Below are positions 43,291 to 46,752 of a stretch of DNA of 46,752 nucleotides, in pieces. Source of the stretch: an uncultured Pelagibacteraceae bacterium (GTDB taxonomy: Bacteria; Pseudomonadota; Alphaproteobacteria; Pelagibacterales; Pelagibacteraceae); assembly GCA_902591415.1 (NCBI GenBank), contig CACJAU010000004.1, positions 1 to 46,752 of the forward strand, read 5' to 3'. A model generated the notes under the pieces. The model did no database searches. It had not been told where the DNA came from and saw nothing but the letters and a program-made list of their open reading frames with translations. A program made the position numbers and the translations under genes. Within the stretch, counting starts at the first letter, position 1; the number at the start of each line of letters is the position of its first letter.

Positions 43291-44682
43291 TTATTGTTCT
43301 AATAATAAACTTTTAATCTGACTAATATTTTTTTTCATTTCATCATCTTGTTCAGATAACCTAGTTATGGTCTTAACAGCATGAATGACTGTAGTGTGAT
43401 CACGATTAGCAAATCTTCTTCCTATTTCTGGTAATGATCTAGATGTCATTTTTTTTGCTAAAAACATTGCTATTTGTCTTGGCCTTGCTAGAGGTCTCGA
43501 TCTTCTTTGTGAAAGCATTTCACTTAAAGCAATATTAAAATAATTTGAAACGACGTTTTGAATTTTATCAACTGTTATAACTCTTATTTGGTTGAAAACA
43601 TCTTTTAAAATATTTTTACAATCAATAATAGTTAATTTTCTGTTGTGAACTCTACTAAATGCAATAATTCTGTTTAGTACACCGATTAACTCTCTAATGT
43701 TTGTTTTACTTTCACTAGCAACGTAATTAATTACCTCTTCACTCAAATCAATATTCTCTTTAAATTGAGTTTGAATTTCCTCTATTTTCTTTTTTATAAT
43801 TTTAACTTTCAACTCTAGGTCAGGTGTTTCAATATCAACAACAAGACCTCCAGCTAACCTTGACTTAATTCTATCCTGAACTCTGTCTAGTTTCATAGGA
43901 CCGCGATCTGCTGAAATTATAATCTGTGAGCCTTTATCCATTAAACTATTAAATGTATGGAAAAATTCTTCCTGTAAACTTTCTTTACCGCTTATAAATT
44001 GAATATCATCTATTATAAAAACTGATGATTTTCTAAAAAAATCTTTAAAATTAACCATGTCGTTTTTCTTAATTGATTTAATAAAATGATACATAAACCG
44101 CTCCGCCGAGATAAACATTACGTTGTTACTGCTTTGAAGTTCTAATCCTATTGCATTCAAGAGATGGGTTTTTCCCAGACCAACGCCACCACATATATAT
44201 AGAGGATTGTATCGAGAAATATGTTCACACACTTTTTTAGAGTAAGACAGAGCAATATCGTTACTTTTACCCTTGATGAAACTATTAAAACACAAATTTG
44301 GGTTTAGTCTATTATAATTTAATATTGAGTCTTTAATTTCAGTAACTTTGTTAAGTTCATCAATCTTAATAAACTCCTGATTTTGTTTATTTTCCTCAAT
44401 AATCTTAAATTCTATTCGATTCAAACTTAATTTGAAACTTTTTACCTGTTCAAGAATTTTATCCAAATATCTTGATACAATCCAATCTCTAAAAAATCTT
44501 GTTGGAACGCCTAATATCAAAAAATCATTATATTCCTTAACTAGTGAAATTTTTTGTAGCCAACTATCATAAACTTCTTTGCCAAATGTTTTTTTAAATG
44601 CTAATTGAATTTCATCCCAATTCAATGTTTTCTCTTCTTCAGAAATAAATGTGTTATGTTTTTTTGAATTATTGTTTTCCAT
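43291..44682 (-). CDS. dnaA: Chromosomal replication initiator DnaA
   Basis: AAA+ ATPase that opens the origin. I start it at ATG 44682 (463 aa); the frame extends to a TTG at 44739, but those 19 residues do not resemble DnaA. It shows domain I (WDEIQLAFKKTFGKEVYDSW), Walker A YICGGVGLGKTHLLNA, Walker B FIIDDIQFISGKE, sensor region DRIKSRLAGGLVVDIETPDL, and the C-terminal helix-turn-helix ARPRQIAMFLAKKMT and RDHTTVIHAV. An AAAGGA lies about 22 bases upstream, too far for a normal Shine-Dalgarno. rpsT is the next gene upstream, the usual alphaproteobacterial order. Confidence 0.95.
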   Translation of the reverse strand: MENNNSKKHNTFISEEEKTLNWDEIQLAFKKTFGKEVYDSWLQKISLVKEYNDFLILGVPTRFFRDWIVSRYLDKILEQVKSFKLSLNRIEFKIIEENKQNQEFIKIDELNKVTEIKDSILNYNRLNPNLCFNSFIKGKSNDIALSYSKKVCEHISRYNPLYICGGVGLGKTHLLNAIGLELQSSNNVMFISAERFMYHFIKSIKKNDMVNFKDFFRKSSVFIIDDIQFISGKESLQEEFFHTFNSLMDKGSQIIISADRGPMKLDRVQDRIKSRLAGGLVVDIETPDLELKVKIIKKKIEEIQTQFKENIDLSEEVINYVASESKTNIRELIGVLNRIIAFSRVHNRKLTIIDCKNILKDVFNQIRVITVDKIQNVVSNYFNIALSEMLSQRRSRPLARPRQIAMFLAKKMTSRSLPEIGRRFANRDHTTVIHAVKTITRLSEQDDEMKKNISQIKSLLLEQ

Positions 44683-44799
44683 GTAGAATTTTCTTAAAGA
44701 GATTCCTTTAAACGCTTTTTGCAAATTATTTGCAACCAAGTAGAGGTTGTAATTAAAAAAAAAATTACACGTTGGTTGTACAATTATCGTTCAGATAGA

Positions 44800-44853
44800 A
44801 AAAAAAAATATTTCAACTAACTGAATTAAGTTTCTATATTTGGTTAGTTGAAA
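44800..44853 (-). terminator. Intrinsic terminator after rpsT
   Basis: On the minus strand TTTCAACTAAC (44853-44843) pairs with GTTAGTTGAAA (44821-44811) in 11 perfect pairs around a 21-base loop, and is followed by TATTTTTTTTTT. It lies about 45 bases beyond the rpsT stop and before dnaA on the same strand, so it would end the rpsT transcript. The region 44683-44897 otherwise holds a TGTAATT/AATTACA inverted repeat (about 44748-44769) and no DnaA box that I could recognise. Confidence 0.65.
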
Positions 44854-44897
44854 CTAAATGTTGATTAAATTTTTTCAGACGATCAACTTTAAATTGA

Positions 44898-45158
44898 TTA
44901 TTTAGAGGAAATTTTTTTTGAAATTCTAGAAATTTTTCTTGCGGCCGTGTTTCTACTAATTATACCAGACTTAGCAACCTGCATTAGAATTGATTGAAAT
45001 TTTGAAAAATATTTCTTAGCTTTTTCCATTTCTTTTGCTTTCAGATGAAGTTCCATTTGCTTTATAGCAGATTTATACTTGCTTTTTCTTATTCTATTAA
45101 CTTGGGTTTGCTTTTTAACCCTTCTAACTCTTCTGATTGCTGATTTAGTATTAGGCAT
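44898..45158 (-). CDS. rpsT: 30S ribosomal protein S20
   Basis: S20 binds 16S rRNA and is needed for 30S assembly. The 86-aa protein begins MPNTKSAIRRVRRVKKQT and ends GIISRNTAARKISRISKKIS, with the conserved helix-rich basic layout and typical length. The start codon follows a strong promoter by only eight bases, so the mRNA is probably leaderless or nearly so, with no Shine-Dalgarno. S20 in many bacteria is autoregulated at translation; the lack of a leader here would limit that. mutM is upstream and dnaA downstream on the same strand. Confidence 0.97.
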   Translation of the reverse strand: MPNTKSAIRRVRRVKKQTQVNRIRKSKYKSAIKQMELHLKAKEMEKAKKYFSKFQSILMQVAKSGIISRNTAARKISRISKKISSK

Positions 45159-45166
45159 TTTTTAGG

Positions 45167-45197
45167 ATTATATATATGTGCATTTAAATACGGTCAA
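45167..45197 (-). promoter_or_regulatory. rpsT: Sigma-70-type promoter of rpsT
   Basis: On the minus strand TTGACC (45197-45192) is followed after 19 bases by TATAAT (45172-45167); a TATATA two bases earlier would give a 17-base spacing. It is the best match to a sigma-70 promoter that I found in the window. Eight bases separate the TATAAT from the rpsT ATG, so transcription should start at about the start codon. Confidence 0.7.
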
Positions 45198-45202
45198 CTT
45201 TA

Positions 45203-46072
45203 TTATTTTTGACATTTATCACAAAAAAATGATGCTCGATTAGCTATTACAATTTTTTTTATCTTGCCTACGCAATTGACTTTAGTGCAATTTTCGCCTT
45301 TTTTTCCATAAACGCTAAAATATTGCTGAAATAAACCTTTTTTTCCACTGCTACTAGAAAAATCTTTTATCGATGAACCGCCAAGTATAATTGCTTTAAA
45401 AATTATTTTTTTAGAAAATTTTACAATTTTTTGCATCTCGAAATCTTTAAGTTTTTTTATTTTTTTTGCAGGTCTTACGCCGCTAAAAAAAAGAATTTCG
45501 TTTACATAAATATTACCAAGTCCAGATATAAATTTTTGATCCATTAATAAACTTTTTATAGTTCTTTCTTTTCCTTTTATATAATTTTTAAAATAACCCA
45601 TATTAAATTTAGCGCTTAACGGCTCTGGTCCTAGATGTTTTAGATGAGTATTCTGATCTAGATTAAATCGTTCAATTAACTTTATAAAACCAAATTTTCT
45701 TATATCATTATAAATAAGTTTTTGATTTTTTGATAAGTTGAAGATTATTCGATCATGTTTTTTATCTTTATTTTCGTTAATATCATAGTAAAAACTTGTT
45801 TTATATTTTGTTTTTTTACTGTTAACAAAAAAAAATTTTCCCGTCATGCCTAAATGTACTAGCATAACAATGTCTTTATCAAAGAAAAACAATAGATACT
45901 TAGATCTTCTAGAAATCTTTTTAAATTTTAGCCCAATAATTTTTTTAATTTTTTTCCTATCTATTTTATATCTTAATCTTCCATCTTTTATTTCGACAGC
46001 TTTTACAATTAAATTTTTAGTTTTGTTAATTAAGGACTTTTTAACAACTTCAACTTCTGGTAATTCTGGCAT
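45203..46072 (-). CDS. mutM: Formamidopyrimidine-DNA glycosylase
   Basis: MutM (Fpg) removes 8-oxoguanine and formamidopyrimidines and nicks the abasic site. The 289-aa protein starts MPELPEVEVV, where Pro2 becomes the N-terminal nucleophile. It has LVHLGMTGKFFF, SGLGNIYVNEILF and GGSSIKDF, and the C-terminal zinc finger in Cys-x4-Cys-x16-Cys-x2-Cys form (ENCTKVNC ... FFCDKCQK). It is divergent from ubiE with only 11 bases between the two start codons, so each promoter must extend into the other gene. The rpsT promoter begins just beyond its stop. Confidence 0.95.
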   Translation of the reverse strand: MPELPEVEVVKKSLINKTKNLIVKAVEIKDGRLRYKIDRKKIKKIIGLKFKKISRRSKYLLFFFDKDIVMLVHLGMTGKFFFVNSKKTKYKTSFYYDINENKDKKHDRIIFNLSKNQKLIYNDIRKFGFIKLIERFNLDQNTHLKHLGPEPLSAKFNMGYFKNYIKGKERTIKSLLMDQKFISGLGNIYVNEILFFSGVRPAKKIKKLKDFEMQKIVKFSKKIIFKAIILGGSSIKDFSSSSGKKGLFQQYFSVYGKKGENCTKVNCVGKIKKIVIANRASFFCDKCQK

Positions 46073-46083
46073 ATAATTAATGT
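46072..46083 (+). promoter_or_regulatory. TATAAT box six bases before ubiE
   Basis: TATAAT at 46072-46077 overlaps the last base of the divergent mutM start codon and lies six bases before the ubiE ATG (46084). If used as a -10 element, the ubiE transcript would start at the ATG. A TTCAAC about 17 bases upstream is a weak -35 candidate. Confidence 0.35.
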
Positions 46084-46752
46084 ATGAAAAGCACTATTCA
46101 AGATAAAACAAAATTAGTCAATTCTGTATTTTCGGAAGTTTACGATAAATATGATTTAATGAATGATGTTATGTCTTTAGGAATACATCGTATATGGAAG
46201 GAAAAATTTATAGACTGGATGAGTCCTTCTAGTAATTCCTCTTTGATTGACGTCGCATCAGGTACTGGAGATATAGCAAAACTATTTACTTTAAGAAGCA
46301 AAAATTTATCAACGGTTACTTGTGTTGAACCTAATGAAGATATGTATAAAAAAGGAAAAAATAATCTCATTAAATTTGAGAATATAAAATGGATCAAAGC
46401 TAGAGCTGAGACTTTACCGGTTGAAGATAATATGTTCGACTTTTACTCGATAAGCTATGGTATAAGAAATGTTTCTAATATTAACAAAACTCTTAAGGAA
46501 GCACACAGAGTCCTAAAGCCAGGTGGTCGTTTTATGTGTTTAGAGTTCTCAAAAATAAATAATGAATTACTAAATTTTTTGTATAAAAATTATTCAAAAG
46601 TTATACCTACTTTAGGAAAATATATTGTTGGATCGTCAAAACCTTATGAATATTTAGTTAATAGTATTGACACCTTTTATAATCAAGAACAACTTTTAGA
46701 TCTGATAAATGAGAATGGGTTTACCAACGTAGAGTATAGAAATCTTTCTAAT
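46084..46752 (+). CDS. ubiE: Ubiquinone/menaquinone C-methyltransferase, 5' part
   Basis: UbiE methylates the benzoquinol ring in ubiquinone synthesis. The window ends after 223 codons; the full protein is about 250, so only the last residues are missing. Visible blocks are VNSVFSEVYDKYDLMNDVMS at the N-terminus, the SAM-binding LIDVASGTGDIA, WIKARAETLPVEDNMFDFYS, ISYGIRNVSNINKTLKEAHR, VLKPGGRFMCLEFSKI and YKNYSKVIPTLGKYIVGS, all UbiE signatures. In alphaproteobacteria ubiE is usually followed by ubiB, which would lie outside the window. Confidence 0.93.
   Translation, partial: MKSTIQDKTKLVNSVFSEVYDKYDLMNDVMSLGIHRIWKEKFIDWMSPSSNSSLIDVASGTGDIAKLFTLRSKNLSTVTCVEPNEDMYKKGKNNLIKFENIKWIKARAETLPVEDNMFDFYSISYGIRNVSNINKTLKEAHRVLKPGGRFMCLEFSKINNELLNFLYKNYSKVIPTLGKYIVGSSKPYEYLVNSIDTFYNQEQLLDLINENGFTNVEYRNLSN

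Noticed and set aside
44683-44897. Possible replication origin between dnaA and rpsT, suggested by the 11-bp inverted repeat
   Set aside because: No DnaA-box-like TTATCCACA was found, and the repeat is followed by a U-tract on the rpsT strand, so a terminator explains it better. The origin may lie elsewhere.

Overview
The window is a 46.8-kb piece of a streamlined, very AT-rich alphaproteobacterial chromosome, most likely from the SAR11 clade (Pelagibacterales, the 'Candidatus Pelagibacter' group). The reasons are the base composition, gaps of a few bases between genes, many overlapping or abutting start and stop codons, the alphaproteobacterial neighbourhoods (rpsT-dnaA-dnaN-gyrB, mutM/ubiE, a ChvI/ChvG-type pair next to ahcY, tsaE, amgK and murU, and RegA/RegB), and the absence of any visible phage, insertion sequence, CRISPR, tRNA or rRNA. 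The species is inferred; no 16S gene is present.

Layout. 1-5.5 kb: the end of an FAH-family hydrolase, a tiny basic protein, an SRAP (HMCES/YedK) protein, a TauD-like dioxygenase, purEK with a structured and probably transcribed leader, a YbgC-like thioesterase, two small envelope proteins and a secreted NAPE-PLD/UlaG-type metallo-hydrolase. 5.5-8.8 kb: a minus-strand group of a DHDPS-family aldolase, cyclopropane fatty acid synthase and a lysine-rich coiled-coil protein of unknown role. 8.8-13.3 kb: a GT9 glycosyltransferase, a membrane J-domain protein, oligopeptidase B and a small heat-shock protein with a ROSE-like RNA thermometer. 13.4-18.4 kb: purine uptake and salvage (NCS2 permease, phosphoribosyltransferase), DUF1330, an AlkA-type glycosylase, a DMT exporter, MsrA and a sulfurtransferase. 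18.4-24.8 kb: an RND efflux pair, a lytic-transglycosylase-like lipoprotein, a secreted nuclease, a VanZ-like protein and phosphoglycerate mutase.

24.8-30.5 kb is one minus-strand block, chvI-chvG-ahcY-tsaE-amgK-murU, covering envelope stress sensing, SAH recycling, tRNA t6A synthesis and cell-wall sugar recycling. The PTS-Ntr genes (hprK, manX, ptsH) that sit inside this block in many other alphaproteobacteria are missing. 30.5-33.3 kb is polA. It carries all the motifs of its three activities but is broken in frame at an A AAA AAG heptamer. 33.3-38.7 kb holds an orphan ABC ATPase, BioY, the redox regulator RegA and a three-gene polyamine operon (ornithine-type decarboxylase, deoxyhypusine-synthase-like enzyme, agmatinase-type ureohydrolase). 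The operon is preceded by a leader that can form two mutually exclusive hairpins. 38.7-46.7 kb: RegB, gyrB, dnaN, dnaA, rpsT, mutM and the 5' part of ubiE.

The items most worth following are the polyamine-operon leader, the polA frameshift, the ROSE-like element before hsp20, the candidate small RNA before purE, and the recurring TATAAT boxes 6-8 bases before start codons, which point to leaderless mRNAs.
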